From Pannonibacter indicus (GTDB taxonomy: Bacteria > Pseudomonadota > Alphaproteobacteria > Rhizobiales > Stappiaceae), in assembly GCF_001418225.1 (NCBI RefSeq), contig NZ_LIPT01000003.1, forward strand, positions 248,001 to 312,000: 64,000 bases of DNA, in the 5' to 3' direction. The position numbers and the translations under genes are program-made. Shown here piece after piece: positions 18,152 through 26,782 of the stretch. Position 1 is the first letter of the stretch; every line of letters begins with the position of its first letter. Under the pieces are notes generated by a model. It was not told the origin of the DNA. It made no database searches and saw only the letters and a list, made by a program, of their open reading frames with translations.

Positions 18152-19648
18152 ATGGCCGGACTTGCCATGCCGCAGCCGGATGGTGCCGTTCTGGCGCGCC
18201 GGGCGGAGATCGTTTCCGCGCTTCAGGCCATCGTGCCGGGAGAGGGTGTGATTGCCGATGACACCGGCATGCGCCCCTATGAGACCGATGCGCTGACCGC
18301 CTACCGCCAGATGCCGCTGATCGTCGTGCTGCCGGAAACGGTGGAGCAGGTCGCGGCCGTCCTGCGCTACTGCTATGACAACGGCGTCAAGGTGGTGCCG
18401 CGCGGGGCCGGCACCTCGCTCTCCGGCGGCGCGCTGCCGGTGGCCGATGGCGTGCTGATGTCGATGATGAAGTTCAACCGCATCCTCGATATCGACTTTC
18501 CCAACCGTGCCGTCACTGTCCAGCCCGGCGTGACCAACCTTGGCATCACCCGCGCCGTGGAACACGAGGGTTTCTATTACGCGCCGGACCCGTCCTCGCA
18601 GATTGCCTGCTCCATCGGCGGCAACATCGCGGAAAACTCCGGCGGCGTGCACAGCCTGAAATATGGCCTCACCACCAACAACGTGCTTGGTCTCGAAATG
18701 GTGCTGGTGACGGGTGAGGTCATCCGTCTTGGCGGCAAGCATCTGGATGCGGAAGGCTATGATCTCCTGGCCATGATGACAGGCTCCGAAGGGCTGCTTG
18801 GCGTCGTGACGGAAGTTACCGTTCGCATCCTGCAGAAGCCGGAAACGGCCCGTGCCGCGCTGGTCGGCTTCTCTGCTACCGAAGATGCCGGGCGCTGCGT
18901 GGCCGATATCATCGCCGCAGGCATCATCCCCGGCGGGCTGGAGATGATGGACAAGCTGGCGCTGGAAGCGGCGGAGGATTTCGTCCATGCCGGCTATCCG
19001 CGCGAGGCCGAGGCGCTGCTGATCGTGGAGCTGGACGGGCCGGAGGCGGAGGTGGACTATCTGCTGGCCCGCGTCGAGGAAATCGCCCGCGCCAACAACT
19101 CCGGCTATCTGCGCGTTTCGACGAGCGAAGAAGAGCGGATGGTGTTCTGGGCCGGGCGCAAGGCAGCTTTCCCTGCTGTGGGGCGTATTTCGCCGGACTA
19201 TCTGTGCATGGACGGCACCATTCCCCGGCGCGAACTGCCGCGTGTGCTGGCCGGCATGCGGGCGCTGTCGGAGAAGCATGGGCTCAGGGTCGCCAACGTG
19301 TTCCATGCCGGAGACGGCAATCTGCATCCGCTGATCCTCTATGATGCCAATCTGCCGGGCGAACTGGAGGCTGCCGAAGCCTTCGGCGCCGACATCCTGC
19401 GGCTTTGCGTCGAGGTGGGGGGCGTGCTGACCGGCGAGCATGGCGTCGGAATCGAAAAGCGCGACCTGATGACGGAGATGTTCTCCGAGGATGATCTGCG
19501 CCAGCAGCAGAGGGTCAAATGCGCCTTTGACGAGCGCCAGCTTCTCAATCCCGGCAAGGTCTTCCCCGTGCTGCACCGCTGCGCCGAGCTTGGCCGCATG
19601 CATGTGCACAAGGGGCAGATGCCCTTCCCGGACATTCCGCGTTTCTGA
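18152..19648 (+). CDS. glcD: Glycolate oxidase subunit GlcD (FAD-linked)
   Basis: A 498-residue FAD-binding subunit of glycolate oxidase, which turns glycolate (and D-lactate) into glyoxylate at the membrane. The PCMH-type FAD domain shows VVPRGAGTSLSGGALPVADG (around residue 90). The C-terminal FAD-oxidase domain holds ANVFHAGDGNLHPLILYD and GGVLTGEHGVGIEKRDLM. The start at 18152 has a very strong ribosome site (GGAGAGGAG). It is the first gene of glcD-glcE-glcF; glcE begins 13 bp after the stop. Confidence 0.95.
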   Translation: MAGLAMPQPDGAVLARRAEIVSALQAIVPGEGVIADDTGMRPYETDALTAYRQMPLIVVLPETVEQVAAVLRYCYDNGVKVVPRGAGTSLSGGALPVADGVLMSMMKFNRILDIDFPNRAVTVQPGVTNLGITRAVEHEGFYYAPDPSSQIACSIGGNIAENSGGVHSLKYGLTTNNVLGLEMVLVTGEVIRLGGKHLDAEGYDLLAMMTGSEGLLGVVTEVTVRILQKPETARAALVGFSATEDAGRCVADIIAAGIIPGGLEMMDKLALEAAEDFVHAGYPREAEALLIVELDGPEAEVDYLLARVEEIARANNSGYLRVSTSEEERMVFWAGRKAAFPAVGRISPDYLCMDGTIPRRELPRVLAGMRALSEKHGLRVANVFHAGDGNLHPLILYDANLPGELEAAEAFGADILRLCVEVGGVLTGEHGVGIEKRDLMTEMFSEDDLRQQQRVKCAFDERQLLNPGKVFPVLHRCAELGRMHVHKGQMPFPDIPRF

Positions 19649-19661
19649 GCAGGTGGACCAG

Positions 19662-20930
19662 ATGACCCCAGACCAGACCACCGTGGCTCCCGGTGCCGCT
19701 GCGCTGAAGGCCGTGCGGCCGCGCAATGCCAGTGAACTGCGCGACCTTGTGGCCCATGCGGCTGCGGAGGATCTGCCGCTTGAAATCATCGGGCAGGGCT
19801 CCAAGCGCGCGCTGGGCCGCCCGGTGCAGGCTGGACTTGTGGCCGACCTGTCGGCCCTCTCCGGAGTCCTCGTCTATGAGCCTGCCGAACTGGTGCTGAC
19901 CGCGCTGGCGGGCACGCCGCTGGCGGAGATCGAGGCGGCGGTTGCTGCAGCCGGGCAGGAGCTCTCCTTCGAGCCGATAGACTATGGCCCGCTGCTGGGC
20001 GGCGTCTCCGCGCAAGGAACGCTTGGCGGCGCACTGGCGGCCAATCTGTCCGGTCCCCGCCGCATCAAGGCAGGCGCTGCCCGGGATCACGTGCTGGGGC
20101 TGGAGGCTGTCTCCGGGCGCGGCGAGATCTTCCGGGCCGGCGGCAAGGTGGTAAAGAATGTGACGGGCTACGATCTGCCCCGCGCGCTCTGCGGCTCCTG
20201 GGGCACGCTGGCACTGTCCACCGAACTGACGCTCAAGGTCAATCCTCGGGCGGAAACCAGCGTCAGCCTGCTGATCGAGGGGCTGGACGATGCCACGGCG
20301 GTTGCCGCCCTCTGCCGGGCGATGGGAACGCCTGCCGAAGTGTCGGCGGCTGCACATCTGCCTGAGGGCCTGTTTGCAAGGCTTGGCCTTGCCGGGCAGG
20401 ACCGGGGCCGGGCGGTGACGCTGATCCGGCTGGAGGGCTTTGGCCCTTCTGTCGATTACCGCTTTGCCGCGCTGTCCCGCCTGCTGGCTGAAGTTCTTCC
20501 GGCTGGCGCTGCCGTGGAGCGGCTGGAGGATTCAGCCTCCCGTGCCGCCTGGGCCGCGATCCGCGATTGCCGGCCCTTTGCGGGCGGCAGCCTGCCGGTC
20601 TGGCGCGTGTCGCTGCCGCCAGCTTCGGGGGCAAGATATCTCGCCAGCCTGAAGCAGAGCATTCCGGTGGAAGCCTTCTTTGACTGGAGCGGCGGGCTGG
20701 TCTGGCTGCAGTGCCTGGATGGCAATCTGCATGACGTGCCCATCCGTGACGCTCTGGCGGACCACGGCGGCGGCCATGCCATGCTGGTGCGGGCGGATGC
20801 TGGCGCGCGCTCCAGCGTGCCTGTGTTCGAGCCGCAGGAACCTGCGCTTGCGGCGCTGTCGCGCCGGCTCAAGGCTCAGTTCGACCCCAAAGGCATTCTC
20901 AATCCCGGCCGTATCGCGCCGGATCTGTGA
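19662..20930 (+). CDS. glcE: Glycolate oxidase FAD-binding subunit GlcE
   Basis: A 422-residue second flavin subunit of glycolate oxidase. It has a PCMH FAD domain with EIIGQGSKRALGRPV, LLGGVSAQGTLGGALAANLS, and the conserved GGKVVKNVTGYDLPRALCGS. The C-terminus ends in the usual QFDPKGILNPGRI. Length is slightly above the E. coli protein. It sits in the middle of the glcDEF operon, 13 bp after glcD and 21 bp before glcF. Confidence 0.94.
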   Translation: MTPDQTTVAPGAAALKAVRPRNASELRDLVAHAAAEDLPLEIIGQGSKRALGRPVQAGLVADLSALSGVLVYEPAELVLTALAGTPLAEIEAAVAAAGQELSFEPIDYGPLLGGVSAQGTLGGALAANLSGPRRIKAGAARDHVLGLEAVSGRGEIFRAGGKVVKNVTGYDLPRALCGSWGTLALSTELTLKVNPRAETSVSLLIEGLDDATAVAALCRAMGTPAEVSAAAHLPEGLFARLGLAGQDRGRAVTLIRLEGFGPSVDYRFAALSRLLAEVLPAGAAVERLEDSASRAAWAAIRDCRPFAGGSLPVWRVSLPPASGARYLASLKQSIPVEAFFDWSGGLVWLQCLDGNLHDVPIRDALADHGGGHAMLVRADAGARSSVPVFEPQEPALAALSRRLKAQFDPKGILNPGRIAPDL

Positions 20931-20951
20931 CCCTTGACCCTCAGGTGATGC

Positions 20952-22268
20952 ATGCAGACCAATTTCACCGCCGAACAGCTCGCAGATCCGCATGTGGCCG
21001 AATCGGAGAAGATTCTGCGCAAATGCGTGCATTGCGGCTTCTGCACGGCCACTTGCCCCACCTTCACCCTGCTGGGGGATGAGCTGGATAGTCCGCGCGG
21101 CCGCATCTACATGATCAAGGACATGCTGGAAAACGGCCGTCCGGCGGATGAACAGATCGTGCGCCACGTGGACCGCTGCCTGTCGTGCCTGTCCTGTATG
21201 ACCACCTGTCCGTCTGGCGTGAATTACATGCATCTGGTGGACCATGCCCGTGTCCATATCGAGCGGACCTGGCGCCGCCCGCTGGCTGACCGGCTGATCC
21301 GCGCGCTGCTGGCCGCTGTCCTGCCCTATCCCGGCCGCTTCCGGCTGGCGCTGGTGGGGGCCTATATGGGCCGCCCGCTTGCAGGTGCCTTCAAGGCGCT
21401 GGGCGGTCCCTTTGCCAAGCTGGGCGCGATGCTTTCGCTGGCCCCTTCCAGGGCGCCGGGGCGTGGCCTCTATGAGGCGCCGGGTAATTTCCAGCCGCAG
21501 GAAGGCGCACGGAAGGGCAGGGTTGCTCTGCTGAACGGCTGCGCCCAGCCGGTGCTGGCCCCGTCCATCAACGACGCCACCATCCGCCTGCTGACGCGGG
21601 CCGGATATGAGGTGGTGTTGCCCAAGGGAGAGGGCTGCTGCGGCGCGCTGGTGCATCACATGGGCCGGGAAGAGGATGCGCTCGCCAATGCCCGGCGCAA
21701 TGTGGATGTGTGGATGCGCGAGGCAGAGGGCGAAGGGCTCGATGCCATCGTCATCACCGCTTCTGGCTGCGGCACGGCGATCAAGGACTATGGCTTCATG
21801 CTGCGCAATGATCCGGCCTATGCGGAGCGGGCGGCGAAAGTGTCCGGCCTCGCCAAGGACATCACCGAGTTCCTGACTGGCCTCGATCTGGGCGCGCCGG
21901 TTCGTCCCGGCGGGCTGACCATCGCCTATCACTCCGCCTGTTCCATGCAGCACGGGCAGAAGATAACCCGCCAGCCGAAAGATCTGCTGAAGGCGGCGGG
22001 CTTTACCGTGAAGGATGTGCCGGAGGGGCATCTGTGCTGCGGTTCGGCCGGCACCTACAACATTCTCCAGCCCGAAATTGCCACGCGCCTCAGGGACCGC
22101 AAGGCCGCCAACATCCGCAAGACGATGCCGGATCTGGTCGCCACCGGCAACATCGGCTGCATGACGCAGATCGGAACCGGGATCGATATCCCTGTGGTGC
22201 ACACGGCGGAATTGCTGGACTGGGCCTATGGCGGGCCTTGCCCGGAAGTGCTCACGTCCAAAGCTTAG
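20952..22268 (+). CDS. glcF: Glycolate oxidase iron-sulfur subunit GlcF
   Basis: A 438-residue subunit with two ferredoxin-type 4Fe-4S motifs: Cys25-x2-Cys28-x2-Cys31-x3-Cys35 and Cys76-x2-Cys79-x2-Cys82-x3-Cys86. Two CCG (Cys-Cys-Gly) domains follow, seen as GEGCCGALVHHMGRE and GHLCCGSAGTYN. It passes electrons from the flavin subunits to quinone. It is the last gene of the operon and converges on the L,D-transpeptidase gene, 11 bp apart. Confidence 0.95.
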   Translation: MQTNFTAEQLADPHVAESEKILRKCVHCGFCTATCPTFTLLGDELDSPRGRIYMIKDMLENGRPADEQIVRHVDRCLSCLSCMTTCPSGVNYMHLVDHARVHIERTWRRPLADRLIRALLAAVLPYPGRFRLALVGAYMGRPLAGAFKALGGPFAKLGAMLSLAPSRAPGRGLYEAPGNFQPQEGARKGRVALLNGCAQPVLAPSINDATIRLLTRAGYEVVLPKGEGCCGALVHHMGREEDALANARRNVDVWMREAEGEGLDAIVITASGCGTAIKDYGFMLRNDPAYAERAAKVSGLAKDITEFLTGLDLGAPVRPGGLTIAYHSACSMQHGQKITRQPKDLLKAAGFTVKDVPEGHLCCGSAGTYNILQPEIATRLRDRKAANIRKTMPDLVATGNIGCMTQIGTGIDIPVVHTAELLDWAYGGPCPEVLTSKA

Positions 22269-22279
22269 CTGCTATCAGG

Positions 22280-23020
22280 TCAGATGACGATCACCGTCGT
22301 GCCGACGCCGACGCGCTCGTAAAGATCCGTCACGTCCTCGTTGCGCATGCGGATACAGCCGGAAGATACGGCATGGCCGATGCTCCAGGGCTCGTTCGAG
22401 CCGTGAATCCGGTAGAGCGACGAGCCGAGATAGAGCGCCCGGGCGCCCAGAGGATTGTTCGGCCCGCCCGCCATGAAGGTGGGCAGTTCCGGGCGGCGCT
22501 TACGCATGGAAGCCGGCGGGCGCCAGTCCGGCCATTCCGCCTTGCGGGTGACCTTGTGGGTCCCGGCCCATTCAAAGCCCGGCTTGCCGACGCCAATACC
22601 ATAGCGGCGCGCGGTGCCGCCCGCCTGCACCAGATAGAGATAGCGGGTGTTGGTATCCACCACGATCGTGCCCGGCTTGTGGGGGCCTTTGTAATCCACC
22701 ACCGCTGGCAGGAATTTCGGGTCGATCTGGCGGGTGGCCTGCGGCGCCTTGCGGGCAGGCTCGGCATGGGCCAGCTGCACGGGGGCTGGCTGCCTGCTGC
22801 TGAAGGAGAACCAGCTCTGCTGCGGCGGCTGCGGCCTTGGCGGCTGAATGCCGTGGGGGCGCAGCTGCAGCAGCCAGGGTTCTGCCAGGTCCGGGCTCAG
22901 GATCACCGGCGGCGGCGTGGCACGGCCGGCATTCTGGGCCATGGCGCTTGGTGTGGCCGCAGGCACCAGTGCAAGGGCACTGAAAAGCCCGGCGGCAGTC
23001 AGGGTCCGTATCCGCTTCAT
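22280..23020 (-). CDS. L,D-transpeptidase (YkuD domain)
   Basis: A 246-residue secreted enzyme that makes 3-3 cross-links in peptidoglycan or attaches proteins to it. A Sec signal peptide (about residues 1-28, ending AMA) leads to a Pro/Gln-rich linker, and then the YkuD catalytic domain. The active site is HGSNEPWSIGHAVSSGCIRM, with His206 and Cys222. The ATG at 23020 opens directly into the signal peptide. It is a single gene with terminator potential shared with glcF. Confidence 0.92.
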   Translation of the reverse strand: MKRIRTLTAAGLFSALALVPAATPSAMAQNAGRATPPPVILSPDLAEPWLLQLRPHGIQPPRPQPPQQSWFSFSSRQPAPVQLAHAEPARKAPQATRQIDPKFLPAVVDYKGPHKPGTIVVDTNTRYLYLVQAGGTARRYGIGVGKPGFEWAGTHKVTRKAEWPDWRPPASMRKRRPELPTFMAGGPNNPLGARALYLGSSLYRIHGSNEPWSIGHAVSSGCIRMRNEDVTDLYERVGVGTTVIVI

Positions 23021-23170
23021 TGGCGTTACTCGCAAACAGATGGCCTTCAAGCCGGAGACCGGCATTCGTTCAAATTTTAGGTATCTGACCGCGTGGAAAG
23101 GGTGAACGGCGGGCTAACCAGTCCGGCAATCTGGAATCAAGGTAAAGGGGCAATGTACGGATATGGTGAA

Positions 23171-23188
23171 CGGCCGGTTACCCGGCCG
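23171..23188 (-). terminator. GC hairpin after the DUF2927 gene
   Basis: A perfect 7-bp stem CGGCCGG/CCGGCCG with a 4-nt loop, 20 bp beyond the DUF2927 stop on the minus strand. It has no T-run, so it is only a weak terminator candidate. Confidence 0.35.
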
Positions 23189-23208
23189 GATGCGAGGGGC
23201 CTGATGGC

Positions 23209-23946
23209 TCAGGGCTGGATCCGCCGCCGGGCGTCCCGCACGACCACCGGCAGCACCTTCTCTGCCTCGGAAGGGGACATGCCGGGCTTGATGCGCGGGT
23301 CATAGAGTATATTCAGGATAAGCTGGTCGAAAACGGTGAAGCGGTTGTGGCGTGAGCTGTCATTGAAGACCGAATGCACCAGCCGGTCATCATCATTCAT
23401 GGGGCCGAGCCCCTGCAGCAGCTCTTCCACCAGACAGCGGCGGAACAGGAAGTCGCCCTCATCGGAAACAATGACGGCACGGGAGTTCTTGATACCCCGG
23501 CGCCCAGACTCCACCCGCACAAGGCAGCGGCCCGGTGCATCAGCGGTCATGTCCTTGTAGACCGACTGGCGCACCACGTCTTCATACTGGTGCCGGTCAA
23601 CGATGTAGACGTCAAAGTTCGGCTCTTCGGTGGCGCTGGCCACCTGGATCGAAATACCTGCGATCTTGCGGTCCATTTCGGCGATGAAGACCTCGACTTC
23701 GGCCCGCCGGTCCTTGTGTGACAGGCTGAAGATGCGGAAACGGACGGGTTTGGCGAATTTCTTCACCATATAGGGCTGCCAGCTCCAGGTGCGGTATTCG
23801 AGGCCGAAGACGGTCGCATTGAAGCCGGTCACCAGTTCTTCTGTGGTGAAGGTATCCGGCTGCGCCACTGCCTTGCCGGCAAGGCTGCTAGCAAGCAGAA
23901 GGGCAAGGCATGTGATGGAAATGCGCGGCATCTGAAACTGCTTCAC
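23209..23946 (-). CDS. DUF2927 family secreted protein
   Basis: A 245-residue protein with an N-terminal signal peptide (about residues 1-28) and the DUF2927 pattern of alphaproteobacteria: KPVRFRIFSLSHKDRRAEVEVF, then FDVYIVDRHQYEDV, and CLVEELLQGLGPMNDDDRL. That last segment, a Glu-rich helix followed by a short-distance Asn/Asp, resembles the zinc-peptidase-like HExxQ region seen in related families (here EELLQ), but I cannot claim activity. No operon partner was seen. Confidence 0.8.
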   Translation of the reverse strand: MKQFQMPRISITCLALLLASSLAGKAVAQPDTFTTEELVTGFNATVFGLEYRTWSWQPYMVKKFAKPVRFRIFSLSHKDRRAEVEVFIAEMDRKIAGISIQVASATEEPNFDVYIVDRHQYEDVVRQSVYKDMTADAPGRCLVRVESGRRGIKNSRAVIVSDEGDFLFRRCLVEELLQGLGPMNDDDRLVHSVFNDSSRHNRFTVFDQLILNILYDPRIKPGMSPSEAEKVLPVVVRDARRRIQP

Positions 23947-24166
23947 CGGGCTGCGGACCCTTCTTCACGCGGCGTTAACCTTCCACGCTGGCGGACTTTA
24001 ATCGCAGCCGGGTCGGCTTGAAAACCAAAATCGCATCAATGGCCTGAATCCGCATCATCTGCGCGTTTCAACGGAGCCCGGGAACATTTCCTTAAACATC
24101 GGCGGATATAAATCAGCCCCAGGATGGGCAATCTCCTACAGTATTTGAGTGATGGCAGGAGCAGTT

Positions 24167-24901
24167 ATGGCGGCGGCAAAACGTGCATTCCGGGTTGAAA
24201 GTCTTTTCCGTGATGCGACGGCTGCAGCGCAGCCAGAACGGCTTGAGGAATACCGGCATCAGGAGCTGATGGCGGAGATCCGGGCAGTCAAGGCCTTGAT
24301 GCAGGGCAATACTGCTCCGGACAGCAAGAGCATCAGCGATCAGGTGTTGCAGGAGTTCCGCAAGGAACTGAACGAAGCGGCCAAGCTGAAGGCTGAACTT
24401 GATGCCATCTACGAGGCGATCAACGCTACGAAGAAGGAAATCGCAGCCCTGCACCACACCACCGGGTCGGAAGGTGAGGAGATGGCGCGCGTCTCCAACG
24501 AACTTGATGCTGTCGTCGAAGGTACGGAAGGGGCTACGGAAAGCATTCTGTCCGCAGCCGAGTTCATCGACGAGACCGCCAACACCCTGTCGGCCCGCGT
24601 GAGCGGCCATGACCGTGAAATGGCGCAGGACATCCAGGAAAAGGTCATCCAGATCTTCGAAGCCTGTAACTTCCAGGATCTGACCGGTCAGCGCATCACC
24701 AAGGTAATCAATACCCTGCGCTTCATTGAAGAGCGCATCATCGACATGATGAACATCTGGGGCGGTATTGAAAGCTTCAACGACTTCGAGTTCAAGATGC
24801 GGGCGCAGGCCGAGGGCGACGCCGCTCTGCTCAACGGCCCCTCGCTCAAGACCGACACCAATGTTGCCTCGCAGGACGACATCGACGCGCTCTTTGCGTG
24901 A
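24167..24901 (+). CDS. cheZ: CheZ-type chemotaxis phosphatase
   Basis: A 244-residue protein of the CheZ family, which dephosphorylates CheY-P. It is mostly long helices that would form a four-helix bundle dimer. The catalytic stretch CNFQDLTGQRI carries Asp171 and Gln175, matching the Asp143/Gln147 pair of E. coli. The last ten residues, SQDDIDALFA, look like the CheY-binding N-terminus of FliM. The ATG at 24167 has an ideal AGGAG five bases upstream; a GTG or ATG six codons earlier is less likely. There are no other che genes nearby. A strong terminator follows. Confidence 0.88.
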   Translation: MAAAKRAFRVESLFRDATAAAQPERLEEYRHQELMAEIRAVKALMQGNTAPDSKSISDQVLQEFRKELNEAAKLKAELDAIYEAINATKKEIAALHHTTGSEGEEMARVSNELDAVVEGTEGATESILSAAEFIDETANTLSARVSGHDREMAQDIQEKVIQIFEACNFQDLTGQRITKVINTLRFIEERIIDMMNIWGGIESFNDFEFKMRAQAEGDAALLNGPSLKTDTNVASQDDIDALFA

Positions 24902-24921
24902 AGCAGCCTCTGTCATTTTGC

Positions 24922-24949
24922 AAAAAGCCGGCCTTTGCGCCGGCTTTTT
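24922..24949 (+). terminator. Intrinsic terminator of cheZ
   Basis: A perfect 11-bp stem AAAAAGCCGGC/GCCGGCTTTTT with a 6-nt loop, ending in five T, 20 bp after the cheZ stop. Confidence 0.92.
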
Positions 24950-24978
24950 CCGTTTGCGGCATGGATGAAAAGCATATA

Positions 24979-24993
24979 GAACAAAAAAAGAAC
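24979..24993. promoter_or_regulatory. LexA (SOS) box upstream of tag
   Basis: GAAC-AAAAAAA-GAAC: two perfect GAAC half-sites as a direct repeat with 7-bp spacing, the published alphaproteobacterial LexA box. It ends 26 bp upstream of the tag start, where it would overlap the promoter. Confidence 0.8.
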
Positions 24994-25019
24994 AAAAATC
25001 CCAGATGCGGGAGGCAAGA

Positions 25020-25658
25020 ATGGATGGTCTGATCGAGGGGCCGGATGGCCAGCACCGCTGCAAGTGGTATGGCGGGCTGGAGGATTACCGCAACTATCAC
25101 GATCAGGAATGGGGCTGGCCCGTCACGGATGATCACCGCCTGTTCGAGAAGATCTGCCTCGAAGGCTTCCAGTCCGGCCTGTCCTGGCTGACGATCCTGC
25201 GCAAGCGCGAGGGCTTCCGCGCGGCTTTTGCCGGCTTTGATTTCAACAAGGTGGCGGAGTTCGGGGAAGAGGACATCTCCCGCTGCCTTGCTGACACGGG
25301 CATCGTGCGCCACCGTGGCAAGATCGTCTCCACCATCAACAACGCCCGGCGCGCCATCGAGTTGAAGGCCGAGTTCGGGTCTCTGGCCGCCTATTTCTGG
25401 CGCTTCGAGCCAAAGCCGGAGGCGCGGCCCCTGCGTTATGACCGCGCAACCCTTTCGCAGATCACCCAGTCAGCGGAAAGTGTGGCCCTGTCCAGGGATC
25501 TCAAGAAGCGCGGCTGGAGTTTTGTGGGACCAACCACCGTCTATGCCTTCATGCAGGCGATGGGGCTGGTGAACGATCACCTCGAAGGCTGCTGCTGCCG
25601 GGAGCCGCTTGAAGAATACCGGGCCACGTTCGTGCGTCCTGTTGTCATGAACGGCTGA
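25020..25658 (+). CDS. tag: DNA-3-methyladenine glycosylase I
   Basis: A 212-residue glycosylase that removes 3-methyladenine from alkylated DNA. Family signatures are all present: HRCKWYGGLEDYRNYHDQEWG with the zinc-ligand Cys and His, LEGFQSGLSWLTILRKR with the active-site Glu, and the C-terminal zinc ligands in NDHLEGCCCRE. The ATG at 25020 follows GGGAGG. A GAAC-N7-GAAC LexA box precedes it, suggesting SOS induction rather than the constitutive expression seen in E. coli. A long intrinsic terminator follows. Confidence 0.94.
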   Translation: MDGLIEGPDGQHRCKWYGGLEDYRNYHDQEWGWPVTDDHRLFEKICLEGFQSGLSWLTILRKREGFRAAFAGFDFNKVAEFGEEDISRCLADTGIVRHRGKIVSTINNARRAIELKAEFGSLAAYFWRFEPKPEARPLRYDRATLSQITQSAESVALSRDLKKRGWSFVGPTTVYAFMQAMGLVNDHLEGCCCREPLEEYRATFVRPVVMNG

Positions 25659-25729
25659 TCCGGCGGGCGGCTGCCTGCGTATACCTGATAACCGTGATGC
25701 AGTGGCAGCAGCGATTTCCGGTGCCGCAG

Positions 25730-25742
25730 CCCCCCCCCCCCC
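25730..25742. repeat. C13 homopolymer
   Basis: Thirteen consecutive C between tag and the shared terminator. It lies 72 bp after the tag stop, outside any gene I can support. Confidence 0.9.
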
Positions 25743-25773
25743 GCGCGGCGCACCGGTCTTCCCCCGATGAGAC

Positions 25774-25814
25774 TGGCCGCCTTGCGCTCTCTAGCCCGCA
25801 AGGCGGCCATTTTT
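25774..25814 (+). terminator. Intrinsic terminator between tag and hisG
   Basis: A perfect 13-bp stem TGGCCGCCTTGCG/CGCAAGGCGGCCA with a 10-nt loop, followed by five T on the plus strand. It ends tag transcripts and touches the hisG stop codon from the other side, so it may slow the convergent his transcript as well. Confidence 0.9.
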
Positions 25815-26782
25815 CAGGGTCTCACCTTTTCCGCCAGCGGATCGAAAAGGCGGTTGGTGCTGCGGAAGATGTAGTCCGGCGTCTCGACGCTGACCGTCTG
25901 GGCTCCATGCTCGATCAGCTTCTGGGCGCAGTCGGCCACCTGATCCTTGGGGCAGAGCAGGGCGAGAACCGTTTCGTCGGCCGGATGGCCGAAGGCGAGT
26001 TCAGCCCCCAGCGGCAGCACGGCCTTCACCGCGCCGCGCGGATCGGTGACGAGCGCCCGGACGATGCGCAGGCCCCTTGCGGTTTCCTCAGCCGCCACCC
26101 GGTCCAGAATGGTGCGGGCTGCTCCCAGTGCCGTGCCACTCCAGTCCGCTTTCAGCGAGGCGACCAGATGGGCCTGGCTCTTCAGGATGACGCCATCCTT
26201 GAGAATCTTCAGCGCGTTGGCTTCCAGCGTCGAGCCGGTGGTGGTGATGTCGACAATGAGTTCCGCAGAGCCGGCGGCAGGCGCACCTTCCGTGGCGCCG
26301 GCGCTTTCGACGATGCGGTAATCGGCAATGCCCTGCCGGGCGAAGAAGGCACGGGTCAGGTTCACGTATTTGGTTGCCACCCGCAGGCTGCGGCCGTGGC
26401 GGGCGCGGAAGTCGGAGGCCACGTCGCCAAGGTCGGCCATGGTTTCCACGTCGATCCAGGCCTTGGGCACGGCGACGACCACATCCGCCGGGCCGAAGCC
26501 GAGCGGGGTGACGACATGCACGAGGCGCTCCGGCGCGGCGATGCTCTCATGCACCAGATCCAGCCCGGTGATGCCGAAGTGGATGGTGCCTTCCGCCAGT
26601 TCGCGGGCGATTTCGGAAGCGGAGAGGAAGGCGATTTCCGCATCCTCCAGCCCCTTGATGGCGCCGCGGTAATTGCGGTCGCCGCCCGGCTGGACGATGC
26701 GCAAGCCGCTGGCGGCGAAGAACTCGGAGGTCTTTTCCTGCAGGCGGCCCTTGGAGGGAATGCCGATGATCAGACGGGTCAT
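25814..26782 (-). CDS. hisG: ATP phosphoribosyltransferase, catalytic subunit HisG
   Basis: A 322-residue enzyme that joins ATP and PRPP in the first step of histidine synthesis. LIIGIPSKGRLQEKT opens the protein, and the PRPP loop ELIVDITTTGSTLEANALK is present around residue 180. It is the HisZ-dependent kind by context, since hisZ overlaps it by 4 bp (ATGA). Its length resembles the ~320-residue Brucella HisG more than the ~210-residue classical short form. It is the last gene of hisS-hisZ-hisG. Confidence 0.94.
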   Translation of the reverse strand: MTRLIIGIPSKGRLQEKTSEFFAASGLRIVQPGGDRNYRGAIKGLEDAEIAFLSASEIARELAEGTIHFGITGLDLVHESIAAPERLVHVVTPLGFGPADVVVAVPKAWIDVETMADLGDVASDFRARHGRSLRVATKYVNLTRAFFARQGIADYRIVESAGATEGAPAAGSAELIVDITTTGSTLEANALKILKDGVILKSQAHLVASLKADWSGTALGAARTILDRVAAEETARGLRIVRALVTDPRGAVKAVLPLGAELAFGHPADETVLALLCPKDQVADCAQKLIEHGAQTVSVETPDYIFRSTNRLFDPLAEKVRP

